Positions 26,586-34,623 of a DNA stretch of 43,199 nucleotides are shown piece after piece (the first letter of the stretch is position 1; every line of letters starts with the position of its first letter). Location: contig JAFIHI010000087.1 of assembly GCA_017848755.1 (NCBI GenBank), positions 1 through 43,199 on the forward strand, given 5' to 3'. Both the position numbers and the translations under genes were made by a program. The notes under the pieces are model-generated. The model did not search any database. It saw nothing but the letters and a program-made list of their open reading frames with translations, and was not told where the DNA came from. This DNA comes from Nakamurella sp. GTDB lineage: Bacteria > Actinomycetota > Actinomycetes > Mycobacteriales > Nakamurellaceae.

Positions 26586-27228
26586 GGCTGACCAGCCCGT
26601 ATCGCCGCGCCGTCGCCAACGCCTCCAACTGCGAACCAACCCCGAGCTTCGCGTAAATCGCTTTGACGTGTCCCCGACAGGTGTTGACACTGATGTTCAG
26701 AATGCGAGCGATCTGCGCAGGGCTGACTCCGTTGTCCAACAGCGCGAGGACCTCGGACTCCCGTGCGGTCAGCCGGGCGACGACGGCGTCGTCCGCCGCC
26801 GTCCCAGACGGGTGTTGGCGCAGTGACGGTGCGGCCAAGAACGATTCCGACCGAACCGACCGCAGCACGAGGAGGAGCTCGCGCAGCGATCCGGACTTCG
26901 GGGCGTAGCCGTTGACCCCTGCGCTGGCTGCTCGGGCGACCCACGCCCAGTCGTCCCACGCCGACACGGCAACGATCAGGATGGCAGGCATCGCCGTCCG
27001 AATCCGTCGCGCCACCGAAAGGCCGTCGTCAGCGCCCAGGCGGATGTCGAGAACGATCAGGTCGGGCCGCAGGCGGGCCGCCTCCGCAACGGCGGATTCC
27101 GCCGTCGTCGCTGTCCCGACCACTGCCATGTCCGGCAACCCACGCAGGCTGATGGCGAGGGCGTCTGCGAAGGCACGATGATCGTCCACGATCAAGATCG
27201 TTCTAGCGTCACAATGCTCCATCATCAT
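26563..27228 (-). CDS. NarL/FixJ-type response regulator, partner of the kinase
   Basis: Response regulator of 221 residues. The receiver has the acidic pair in ILIVDDHRAFADALAISLRG, acceptor Asp in PDLIVLDIRLGADDG, Ser in the switch position (IVAVSAWDD) and Lys in NGYAPKSGSLREL. The LuxR HTH reads LTARESEVLALLDNGVSPAQ, then LNISVNTCRGHVKAIYAKLG. The first of three consecutive ATGs (27228) is chosen because GGAGGTAGGC stands just before it. It overlaps the kinase gene and is divergent from the stand-alone receiver gene across a 194-bp region with two palindromes. Confidence 0.95.
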   Translation of the reverse strand: MMMEHCDARTILIVDDHRAFADALAISLRGLPDMAVVGTATTAESAVAEAARLRPDLIVLDIRLGADDGLSVARRIRTAMPAILIVAVSAWDDWAWVARAASAGVNGYAPKSGSLRELLLVLRSVRSESFLAAPSLRQHPSGTAADDAVVARLTARESEVLALLDNGVSPAQIARILNISVNTCRGHVKAIYAKLGVGSQLEALATARRYGLVSHGSGIPA

Positions 27229-27370
27229 GCCTACCTCCGCGCGAACTTCCAGGGCATACCGACTCCAGTGGCGATTTTATGTCGAAACGCCCAAGACGTC
27301 GAAATAGACGATACGAGTTAATGAGCGGACAGGGTACGACATTTTGACCGGGTGACGTATCACCTAAACC

Positions 27371-27402
27371 CCCCAATACTTGGGAGCCCCCAAATTTCGG
27401 GG
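27371..27402. promoter_or_regulatory. Double GC-box palindrome, copy 2
   Basis: Two inverted repeats, CCCCAA-TAC-TTGGG (27371-27384) and CCCCAA-ATT-TCGGGG (27388-27402), are spaced 17 bp centre to centre in the region between the response regulator and the stand-alone receiver gene. The second covers the expected -35 position of the TATGAC box at 27411. This geometry fits a dimeric activator such as a NarL-type regulator. Related single sites lie at 20862 and 34490. Confidence 0.5.
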
Positions 27403-27410
27403 CTTAACAA

Positions 27411-27416
27411 TATGAC
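27411..27416 (+). promoter_or_regulatory. Candidate -10 box for a leaderless message
   Basis: TATGAC ends seven bases before the GTG at 27423. Transcription would then begin at or next to that codon, giving a leaderless mRNA, which is common in this order. No -35 consensus is present; the palindrome pair sits there instead. Confidence 0.35.
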
Positions 27417-27422
27417 GAACCC

Positions 27423-27866
27423 GTGAATGCTGTAAGTATGCAGTCGAGCATGCGTCGCCGCGCCCCGCCCGACCCGATCAGAGTCGTCATCAGCGACGAT
27501 CACGAACTCGTGCGGATCGCGCTGCGTTCTGTGCTGACGGCGGCCGGCATGAGCGTCGTCAGCACCTGCTCCAACGGGGTCGAGACGGTGGCCGCCGTAG
27601 CCAGATTACGCCCGGACGTCGTCGTGATGGATCTCTCAATGCCCCTGATGGACGGCATCGAAGCGACCCGGAAGATCCTCGCCATCGAGCCCGACACCCG
27701 GGTGGTGATCCTGACGGCAACGCGGAGCGGTCCGAGCATCGACGCAGCGTTCGCCGCCGGGGCCGCGGCGTTGGCGTTCAAGGACGACGGAACCGAGGCG
27801 GTGCTCGAAGCGATATGCGGACCGGCCAAGAATAATGACTCGAAAGGCGATGGAAAGCACACATGA
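27423..27866 (+). CDS. Stand-alone receiver-domain protein
   Basis: Single CheY-like receiver domain without an output domain, 147 residues. The acidic pair is in IRVVISDDHELVRIALRSVL, the acceptor Asp in DVVVMDLSMPLMDGIE, Thr in VVILTATRSGP and Lys in ALAFKDDGTEA, so it should be phosphorylatable. Sequence style (NarL-like alpha-4/beta-5 region) suggests it derives from a NarL regulator that lost its HTH. GTG at 27423 is taken because a -10-like box lies seven bases upstream; ATG at 27438 or 27450 are alternatives. Its stop overlaps the start of the sugar dehydrogenase gene (ATGA), tying the two translationally. Confidence 0.85.
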   Translation: MNAVSMQSSMRRRAPPDPIRVVISDDHELVRIALRSVLTAAGMSVVSTCSNGVETVAAVARLRPDVVVMDLSMPLMDGIEATRKILAIEPDTRVVILTATRSGPSIDAAFAAGAAALAFKDDGTEAVLEAICGPAKNNDSKGDGKHT

Positions 27867-29236
27867 GAGGGAACGATTTCGCGCAACACGGCGCGACTGG
27901 AATTCAGGTCTGCGTGATCGGCGCGGGTTATGTGGGCCTCACTATCGCCGCAGGCCTCGCCTCCCTTGGCCACACGGTTATATGCACCGATACGTCAGAA
28001 TCACGAATCCGCCGGCTTCGGCTCGGTCGCGTACCTTTTCTCGAGGAGGGACTGCCGGATGTCGTCACAGAGATGCAGGCGATGGAGCGGCTAACATTCT
28101 CGTCGAGCAATATCTCGGCTGCAGCCGATGCGGATTTCGTCTTTCTCTGCGTGCCCACCCCACCGAAAGCGGGAGGCGCTGCCGACCTCCGCCACGTCCT
28201 CGACGTGGCCAACCAAATCGGCCCGTTCCTCAAGCCAGGAGCGGTGGTCGTCACCAAGTCGACGGTTCCGGTCGGCACCGGGGATCTTGTCGCAGGGCGG
28301 TTGAGCCGCACCGACATCGCCGTCGTCGCCAACCCGGAGTTCCTGGCCGAGGGCACGGCGCTACGGGACTTTTTTCGACCGGATCGGATCGTCATCGGCT
28401 CGAACAGCCTCCAGGCTGCCAACGCCGTCGCGAGTCTCTATTCGGGCCTCGAATGCGACGTGATCGTCACCGACATCCGAACGGCCGAGTTGATCAAGTA
28501 CGCCTCCAACGCGTACCTCGCCACGAGACTGAGCTTCATCAATTCGCTGGCGGACCTGTGCGAGGCCGCTGGCGCCGATATACGCGACGTCGCCCGTGGA
28601 ATGGGCAGTGATCGGCGGATCGGACCGGCATTCCTGCGGCCGGGCCCGGGATGGGGCGGATCCTGCTTCCCCAAGGACACGCGGGCGCTCATCAGAATCG
28701 CCGCGGATCACGGCGTGGATCTTCCGCTGGTCCGGAGCGCAGTTCAGATCAACAACGACAGAAAATCCGCCATGGTGCGCCGGATCCTGACGGAGATACC
28801 CGATGGACATCCCCAGCCGACGATTGCGATGTGGGGGCTCACCTACAAGGCCGGGACCGACGACTTGCGCGATTCCCCCGCGGTGGCGATGGTGAACGAC
28901 CTGCTCGCCGCCGGTGCAGCAGTGCAGGTGTTCGATCCGACGCAGCACGAACGCATCGACGGCGTCGTGATCTGTCATGACATGTACACAGCGTGTCAAG
29001 GCGCTCACGTGCTCGTGGTAGCAACCGAATGGCCGCAGTTCGCGGACGCAGACCTGTCGCTGGTCCGCAAGATCATGGCAGGTCAGGTCGTGGTTGACAC
29101 TCGGAATCTACTGAATGCCGCAGCGGTCCACTCAGCCGGGCTGCGGTATCGCGGCGTGGGCGTGCCGTCCAAGGTGTCCGACGCCGCCAGATTACTCGAA
29201 ACGGTCCGCGAGCCGCTCGCCGTCATGTCGTCCTAA
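27863..29236 (+). CDS. UDP-glucose/GDP-mannose 6-dehydrogenase
   Basis: NAD-dependent enzyme of 457 residues that oxidises C6 of a nucleotide sugar to a uronic acid. Domains: NAD-binding VCVIGAGYVGLTIAAGLASL, then VPFLEEGLPDVV, FVFLCVPTPP and VTKSTVPVGTGDLV; central helix with NPEFLAEGTALRDFFRPDRI and AELIKYASNAYLATRLSFIN; the catalytic Cys in GPGWGGSCFPKDTRAL; and the C-terminal domain with MWGLTYKAGTDDLRDSP. UDP-glucose to UDP-glucuronate is the likelier reaction, but GDP-mannose cannot be excluded because gmd in the same locus uses GDP-mannose. It is coupled by ATGA to the receiver gene. Confidence 0.95.
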   Translation: MRGNDFAQHGATGIQVCVIGAGYVGLTIAAGLASLGHTVICTDTSESRIRRLRLGRVPFLEEGLPDVVTEMQAMERLTFSSSNISAAADADFVFLCVPTPPKAGGAADLRHVLDVANQIGPFLKPGAVVVTKSTVPVGTGDLVAGRLSRTDIAVVANPEFLAEGTALRDFFRPDRIVIGSNSLQAANAVASLYSGLECDVIVTDIRTAELIKYASNAYLATRLSFINSLADLCEAAGADIRDVARGMGSDRRIGPAFLRPGPGWGGSCFPKDTRALIRIAADHGVDLPLVRSAVQINNDRKSAMVRRILTEIPDGHPQPTIAMWGLTYKAGTDDLRDSPAVAMVNDLLAAGAAVQVFDPTQHERIDGVVICHDMYTACQGAHVLVVATEWPQFADADLSLVRKIMAGQVVVDTRNLLNAAAVHSAGLRYRGVGVPSKVSDAARLLETVREPLAVMSS

Positions 29237-29275
29237 GCGGGGTCGAATGACGAACATGCACAGTTGGGAGGGGAC

Positions 29276-30412
29276 ATGCGTATCGCCCTCATCCACAGCT
29301 ACTACTCAAGCACCGTTCCCAGTGGCGAAAACATCGTGGTCGATCTTCAAGCCCATGCCCTAAGGGCCGCTGGCGAGGACGTCCTGGTGGTGAGTCGCCG
29401 CACCGACGACGTGATGGTCCGGCGAGGCGCACGGGCACGCGCCGCCCTCTCCGTGGCGACCGGCCGCGGACCGGACCCGACCGCGCAGCTCAGGGCATTC
29501 AGGCCGGACGTGGTGCACGTCCACAACCTCTTCCCCAACTTCGGAGGGGCATGGCTCGGGCACTGCCCGGTGCCCGTTGTCGCGACGTTGCACAACTTCA
29601 GGGCCTTCTGCAGTGCCGGCACATTGTGGCGAAACGGCCATGACTGCGAAGAGTGCCTCACCGGGGGCTCGTTCCGAGCGGTGAGGCACGGCTGCTACCG
29701 CGGGAACCCACTCGCGACCATGCCACTTGCCATTGCGACCCGAGGTCGCGGCCGGACGAACCCCGTGCTGCGGCATGCGGCGGCGCTCATCGTCATGGCG
29801 CCCCGGAGCGAGGCGACGTTCGTTCAGATGCGACCCGACCTCGAGGATCGTCTGCGCGTCGTTCCCAACTTCGTCCCGGATCCGGGCGGCGTGACGGCAC
29901 CGATGCCCGACGCACCGTGGATATTCGTGGGGCGCCTGACGGAGGGCAAGGGCATCGAGCGCCTGATCGATCGGTGGCCCGCCGAAGAGAGACTGATAGT
30001 GGTCGGATCCGGCCCGCTGCAAGGCCGCCTCACATCGGCCGCGGCAGGCAAGGCGATCGACTTCATGGGGCAGGTCGCCCGCGACGCGGTGCCACCTCTG
30101 CTGGCTCGGTGCAAAGCCCTGGTCTTCCCCAGTCTCTGGCGCGAATCCGCGCCGGCCATGACGTACGTCGAAGCGCTGGCGGCGGGCAGGCCGACACTCG
30201 CCATCGGGACCAACGCGGTTGCCGACGACGTCGTGACGTCCGGCTCGGGCGTCGTCATCGCGGACGTTTCCATGCTGGCCGACGGGATGACGGCGATATC
30301 CACCCGGCTGCCGGAGACGTCCGGCGCGGCGCGGCGCCGGTACGAGGCGCACTTCTCCGAGCGGGCCTGGCTCAAGCGGATGTCCGGAATCTACAAAAGT
30401 GTCGTGGGCTGA
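29276..30412 (+). CDS. Family 4 glycosyltransferase
   Basis: Retaining GT-B glycosyltransferase of 378 residues, presumably adding a sugar to the lipid-linked repeat unit at the cytoplasmic membrane face. N-terminal domain: MRIALIHSYYSSTVPSGENI, FRPDVVHVHNLFPNFGG, and ATLHNFRAFCSAGTLWRNG with a small Cys cluster (C-x-x-C in HDCEECLTGG), a pattern common in GT4 enzymes of polysaccharide loci. C-terminal domain: IFVGRLTEGKGIERLIDRWP, VFPSLWRESAPAMTYVEALA with the EX7E-like region. ATG at 29276 has GGGAGGGGAC directly before it. The donor sugar is unknown. It ends 2 bp before the next gene. Confidence 0.93.
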   Translation: MRIALIHSYYSSTVPSGENIVVDLQAHALRAAGEDVLVVSRRTDDVMVRRGARARAALSVATGRGPDPTAQLRAFRPDVVHVHNLFPNFGGAWLGHCPVPVVATLHNFRAFCSAGTLWRNGHDCEECLTGGSFRAVRHGCYRGNPLATMPLAIATRGRGRTNPVLRHAAALIVMAPRSEATFVQMRPDLEDRLRVVPNFVPDPGGVTAPMPDAPWIFVGRLTEGKGIERLIDRWPAEERLIVVGSGPLQGRLTSAAAGKAIDFMGQVARDAVPPLLARCKALVFPSLWRESAPAMTYVEALAAGRPTLAIGTNAVADDVVTSGSGVVIADVSMLADGMTAISTRLPETSGAARRRYEAHFSERAWLKRMSGIYKSVVG

Positions 30413-30414
30413 CG

Positions 30415-31332
30415 ATGGCGCCGCATACACAACCGACGGCCGACAGGCAGCAGTCGCAGCAACGCCGCACCAGCAAGTCGGCAGTCGTCAGCGACGATGC
30501 GGCAGGGTCGGCCCCGCGGCCATCCGCACCCCCCGGGTGGGATGCGGAGATTCGGTTCGTCGGTTCACTGCCATTCCACGTCGGCCACCTCGATGACGTC
30601 GTCGACTGGGTCGTCACCGTGGCCGCCCGGAACCATCTCCCCATCAACGCTCGGTTCTTGAACGCATGGAACGTGGCACTCGCCCGCAAGGACGCCGATT
30701 ACCGACGCCTCTTGATGCAACGAGGCATCAATTTCCCCGACGGAACCCCCATCGTGTGGGCCATGAACTCGCAGCGAGTGCCGGGCATGCCCGCCGGCCG
30801 GGTGCGCGGACCAACGGTCTTCTCAGACGTGATCCGCAAGGGCGTGCCGTCAGGCGTCCGTCACTACCTGCTGGGCGCTTCCCCCGAGGTACTCGAGCAA
30901 TTGGTCCGCGCACTCACCGCGGATCACCCTGGCGTCCGGATTGTGGGTCGGTACTCACCGCCCTACGCGCCGGTGACCAGCGCATACGTGCGCGACTGCG
31001 TCGACCGGATACGACCGTGCCGCCCCGACATCGTGTGGGTCGGCCTCGGCACACCGAAGCAGGACCTCGTCGGTGCCGATCTGGCGGCGGCACTGGGTCT
31101 CGCCGTGTTGAACGTGGGCGCAGCTTTCGACTTCGCGGCCGGCGCGGTGCGAGAGGCTCCCGTATGGGTGCAGAAATCCGGATTCGAGTGGCTGTTCCGA
31201 CTCGCCGCGGAGCCCCGTCGGCTGTGGCGCCGCTATCTGATCGGGAATATCGAGTTCCTCGCGGCAGTGATTGCCGAGCGCGGAAACGATCGTCAACGAA
31301 CGCGCGCGCTGGATCGCGCCCACGGCGAATGA
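30415..31332 (+). CDS. WecG/TagA/CpsF-family glycosyltransferase
   Basis: GT26-family transferase of 305 residues; relatives add N-acetylmannosamine or its uronic acid, or glucose, to lipid-linked intermediates. A polar N-terminus of about 45 residues precedes the fold. Family motifs: INARFLNAWNVALARKDADY, GINFPDGTPIVWAM, GRVRGPTVFSDVIRKG, HYLLGASPEVLEQLVRAL, and IVWVGLGTPKQDLVGADL, then NVGAAFDFAAGAVREAP and LEWLFRL-like FEWLFRLAAEPRRLWRRY at the C-terminal membrane-association helix. The ATG follows the GT4 stop by 2 bp. It is the last gene of this run before a 584-bp gap. Confidence 0.94.
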   Translation: MAPHTQPTADRQQSQQRRTSKSAVVSDDAAGSAPRPSAPPGWDAEIRFVGSLPFHVGHLDDVVDWVVTVAARNHLPINARFLNAWNVALARKDADYRRLLMQRGINFPDGTPIVWAMNSQRVPGMPAGRVRGPTVFSDVIRKGVPSGVRHYLLGASPEVLEQLVRALTADHPGVRIVGRYSPPYAPVTSAYVRDCVDRIRPCRPDIVWVGLGTPKQDLVGADLAAALGLAVLNVGAAFDFAAGAVREAPVWVQKSGFEWLFRLAAEPRRLWRRYLIGNIEFLAAVIAERGNDRQRTRALDRAHGE

Positions 31333-31916
31333 GACGTCATCTCACCCGATGGCCGACGTGTTTCACTTTAAAAAGTACTCTCCGTGAGCATCTGACTGCC
31401 GCTGAGCACCCGTATGGCAGCGTCAAAGCCCGTTCGCCGCGCCTTCGAAGACACATCGAGTATGACGAATCGCCCATACCAGGCAAACCCGTCCTGCTGC
31501 GAGAACGCGTCGTCTGTAAGCTATCTCACATTTTTCAGCGCCGCCCGGAGAGATAGGCGCTGACGACGGCGCGATTTCACCCGTTCGGCCCGGCGCGCAT
31601 CCTGCTCAGTGGTCGTAACGGCTCATGGTCGCCGATGGGTCCATCCAGACGGATGGAATCATGACGGGACCTGATGACGTCGAAGTAACCGCGACATTCG
31701 CGTCATCAATGGTCGATATGCGACGGACATCTTTCGTCAGGCGAGTTTTCCGCCGAATGAGACAAGTGTGTGCGATAGCGTCCTTCGCTGCCAGGAGATA
31801 TGGCAAGGCGCGTTCACCGGCGCCCCATTGGCTTCTGCCCCACGAGCCTCGCGACGCATCGCCGTTCGAGTCAAGGCCATCGTGCGGATGCCACTGACGA
31901 GCGGAGGTTTGTCTCG
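31333..31916. other. 584-bp intergenic region with stem-loops, no gene seen
   Basis: No convincing coding sequence. It starts with an AT-rich patch, ACTTTAAAAAGT (31365-31376). Inverted repeats are AGCGCC/GGCGCT (31537-31542, 31556-31561), TCCATCC-AGAC-GGATGGA (31640-31657) and GATGACG/CGTCATC (31673-31679, 31701-31707). The last two lie 180-280 bases ahead of the lyase start and could fold in a long leader. No known riboswitch class was recognised. Base composition is lower in GC than the flanking genes. Small open frames here (for example 31625-31897) lack family likeness. Confidence 0.5.
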
Positions 31917-33425
31917 ATGGTTCGACATCGGCTGATCAATCAGAAATCGCACACGCGACGGCAATGGGGGCGTGTCACCGGAGCATTCGTCCTTGCCATG
32001 GTGCTTGCTGCGGTTCCGGCCTCGATCAGGCTCCTGTCGGATCCTCCGTCTGCTGGTGCCGCGTCGTTCGGACCGCAGGCGTCGACAACGCCGGATCGGA
32101 CGCACGGCGCCATTCCGACGCAGACCCTGACAAGCCCCGCACAACGGGATCAGACGGATTCCGACTGGGGAGAGTCAAGGGACATCACCGCCACAGACCG
32201 TACGACGACGAAGACCGCCACACCCGATAAGCGCGCGACGAGCACGGCGTCCACCGTCACCGGTGCCACGACCCCGGGTGCTCTGCGGCCGTCACGGCAC
32301 GCGGCGCAGCCGAAGAGCAGTTCGGCTAGCGCCGCCATACCGGTCGCACCGACCAGCCCAGCCGTAGCCAGAAAGGGAACATCTGTCCCGGCATCGCCAC
32401 GATCGAATCCTGGAGCCACGGCGACGCCGGGCTACCCGACGTCGACCGCGGCAGCGCCACCATGGACCCCGGTGACGTCCCCATCGTCGCGCGCGGCCAC
32501 GACGACATCCGGGACACCGAGATCGGCAGCGCCAATCACCCCGGTCAACAGTGCACCGTCGCCGACGACGCCCGCAGCACCATCTTCCGGAACCACGACA
32601 TCGCAGAGCCCAACGACCGCCATGGCAGCAACGATGAATTCCTCGCCGTTTTCCGGCAAGGCGCTGATCGACGCGCAATTCGCCGGGCAGTCGATAGGCC
32701 CCGTTGTGCCGAAGAATTTTGCCGCCGTCATGGGCGATGTGAGCACCTGGGCGCCCAACTACAAGGACATGACGATCGTGCCCGACGGCTCGGGCGGGCA
32801 AGCCCTGCGGGTGACGCTCGATCAGGGGACCATTCACAGTGGCCCCAATGGCACGCACGGGGTCGTACTCTTCGCGAAACTCCCGGGGCAAATCGATAAT
32901 GCCTGTATTTCGTATCGCGTGCGGTTCGACGCCAATTTCGACTGGTCCATGGGCGGCAAGCTGCCGGGCTTGTCAGGCGTCGCTCCCGGTGTTGCGCCGG
33001 GGGCGCCATCCGGCGGCCACCCGACCGATCAGGGCTGGTCGGGACGGCTGATGTGGCTCGGTGCGGGTTCGTACAGTTGGGCCGGGCCGACCAATACAGT
33101 TGTCAGCTACATGTACCACCCCGGCCAGAAGAGCATTTACGGCGACAATGTCAGGTGGGGCAAGTCATTCGTTGCCGGGCAGTGGCATCAAATAGCCCAG
33201 TGCTACGCGATGAACACGGTCGGGAAGAGCGATGGCGTATTGCGTGCGTGGTTCGACGGGCAATTGGTCGTGAACGACACGAGCTTCGTCTACCGCACGC
33301 GGAGCGACGTCCACATCAATTACCTGACCTGGGACGTCTTCCGGGGTGGCGCGACGATGGACTGGGCGGGAAGTCGCACGGGATACATCGACTTCGAGAA
33401 CGTACGCGTGTCAATTCCCGGTTAG
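31917..33425 (+). CDS. Secreted PL14-like polysaccharide lyase
   Basis: Exported protein of 502 residues. An N-terminal hydrophobic segment (RVTGAFVLAMVLAAVPASIR, near residues 19-38) is a signal peptide or anchor. Residues 45 to about 245 form a Ser/Thr/Pro/Ala-rich linker that may be O-glycosylated. The C-terminal 250 residues resemble polysaccharide lyase family 14, known for cleaving alginate or glucuronan: SYRVRFDANFDWSMGGKLPG, GWSGRLMWLGAGSYSWAG, WHQIAQCYAMNTVGKSDGVL and RAWFDGQLVVND. ATG at 31917 has GGAGGT nine bases ahead. A uronate-cleaving enzyme fits a locus with a uronate-forming dehydrogenase, perhaps to trim or release the polymer. Confidence 0.82.
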   Translation: MVRHRLINQKSHTRRQWGRVTGAFVLAMVLAAVPASIRLLSDPPSAGAASFGPQASTTPDRTHGAIPTQTLTSPAQRDQTDSDWGESRDITATDRTTTKTATPDKRATSTASTVTGATTPGALRPSRHAAQPKSSSASAAIPVAPTSPAVARKGTSVPASPRSNPGATATPGYPTSTAAAPPWTPVTSPSSRAATTTSGTPRSAAPITPVNSAPSPTTPAAPSSGTTTSQSPTTAMAATMNSSPFSGKALIDAQFAGQSIGPVVPKNFAAVMGDVSTWAPNYKDMTIVPDGSGGQALRVTLDQGTIHSGPNGTHGVVLFAKLPGQIDNACISYRVRFDANFDWSMGGKLPGLSGVAPGVAPGAPSGGHPTDQGWSGRLMWLGAGSYSWAGPTNTVVSYMYHPGQKSIYGDNVRWGKSFVAGQWHQIAQCYAMNTVGKSDGVLRAWFDGQLVVNDTSFVYRTRSDVHINYLTWDVFRGGATMDWAGSRTGYIDFENVRVSIPG

Positions 33426-33583
33426 CACTTCACGGCCATCGACGAGCTTCGGCCACCGCAGCGGCGCGCAGGCTGTTCCCAGAGTCCAACGGTCCTGGTG
33501 CGGATGGCCGCGCCCGTGATTCACTGGTCCTCCGTGATACGCAGCGTGTCCCGCACCGCAGGCGTACCGAAAGGAGCGTCCCA

Positions 33584-34354
33584 GTGCCGTCATACTCGGA
33601 GCGCCCCGACCGGGGAGCATCGTTCGCGACGATCGTGGACGTGCTCGCCGCCGCGCAGAAGAGCAGCGTCGGCGTCAGCGCCTACTCACGGTGGGTGAAT
33701 CGCCCCACGGGGCGACGCATCGCGGCCGTCGCGTTCAAGGCCGGCCTAACGCCGAATCAGGTGACCGCCATCAGCGCCGCCTTCACGTTCGGCGGCATCG
33801 TCGTGCTGGCGCTGGTTCCCGTCTCCCCCTGGCTAGGCGTTCTCGTGACGTGCTTGCTGGTGATCGGGTACGCGCTCGACTCGGCGGACGGGCAACTCGC
33901 CCGGCTGCGCGGAGGCGGCACCCTGGCCGGCGAATGGCTCGATCACGTCGTCGATTGCGTCAAGGTCGCCACGCTCCACAGCGCTGTGCTGATCGGCTGG
34001 TACCGTTTTTTCCCGCTGCCATCCAAGACGCTCCTACTGGTTCCTCTCGCGTTCGCCGCAGAATCGTCCATCTTCTTCTTCACCCTCATCCTCTCGGAAC
34101 AATTGCGTCGATTCGCCACCGGCAACCGCTCACGATCGGAGAACGGCAATAGCGCAACCCAGAACCTGCAAACGCTTGCAGTGTTACCTGCCGATTACGG
34201 CATCCACTGCTGGATATTCCTTCTCTGGGGTGTACCGAGAATATTCATCCCGCTGTATTCCGTTCTAGCCGCGCTGAACATCGCCTTGCTCCTCGTCGGG
34301 CTCGGCCGATGGTTTCGCGAGGTGAGCCGCCTCACGGTCGCGCGGCCGAGTTAG
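33584..34354 (+). CDS. CDP-alcohol phosphatidyltransferase family protein
   Basis: Integral membrane enzyme of 256 residues with the full CDP-alcohol phosphotransferase signature, LDSADGQLARLRGG followed by GEWLDHVVD (D-x2-D-G-x2-A-R-x8-G-x3-D-x3-D). Family members join a CDP-activated alcohol to a second alcohol with release of CMP. About six hydrophobic segments are visible, starting at VTAISAAFTFGGIVVLALVP. The start is GTG at 33584 with AAAGGAG seven bases upstream. Location between a polysaccharide lyase and surface-protein genes, rather than with phospholipid genes, suggests a role in decorating the polymer, perhaps using the product of the TagD-like enzyme. Substrates unknown. Confidence 0.92.
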   Translation: MPSYSERPDRGASFATIVDVLAAAQKSSVGVSAYSRWVNRPTGRRIAAVAFKAGLTPNQVTAISAAFTFGGIVVLALVPVSPWLGVLVTCLLVIGYALDSADGQLARLRGGGTLAGEWLDHVVDCVKVATLHSAVLIGWYRFFPLPSKTLLLVPLAFAAESSIFFFTLILSEQLRRFATGNRSRSENGNSATQNLQTLAVLPADYGIHCWIFLLWGVPRIFIPLYSVLAALNIALLLVGLGRWFREVSRLTVARPS

Positions 34355-34489
34355 CCCGAATCCACGCGGTATCCGCGCCACGCACCTTCATCACTCGGCC
34401 CGCGCGCGGCATTCCCGTGCATGATCGCCCACGGCACGATGCACGCCGCCGCTATAAGGCATTGCCGCCATGACGCATCGCCAAACGCT

Positions 34490-34509
34490 CCCCAACTTTG
34501 GGGGTTACG
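34490..34509 (+). promoter_or_regulatory. GC-box motif, copy 3
   Basis: CCCCAA-CT-TTGGGG (34490-34503) continues as GGTTACG to 34509. It is 16/19 identical to the element at 20862-20880. It stands 115 bp before the small membrane protein gene in a 269-bp gap with no other visible feature. Confidence 0.45.
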
Positions 34510-34623
34510 CGTCCCACATGTTCGACCGGACGATCAGATTGCCTGAGTACACGGCGACTACCGCAAAGCACCCGTAGTCCCGGGACGAAGGCAACGGCTG
34601 CAGGTGACCTCTTGGAGCGTGTG

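Noticed and set aside
31625..31897. 90-codon plus-strand frame in the long intergenic gap
   Set aside because: No ribosome site, no family likeness, and a composition unlike the neighbouring genes.
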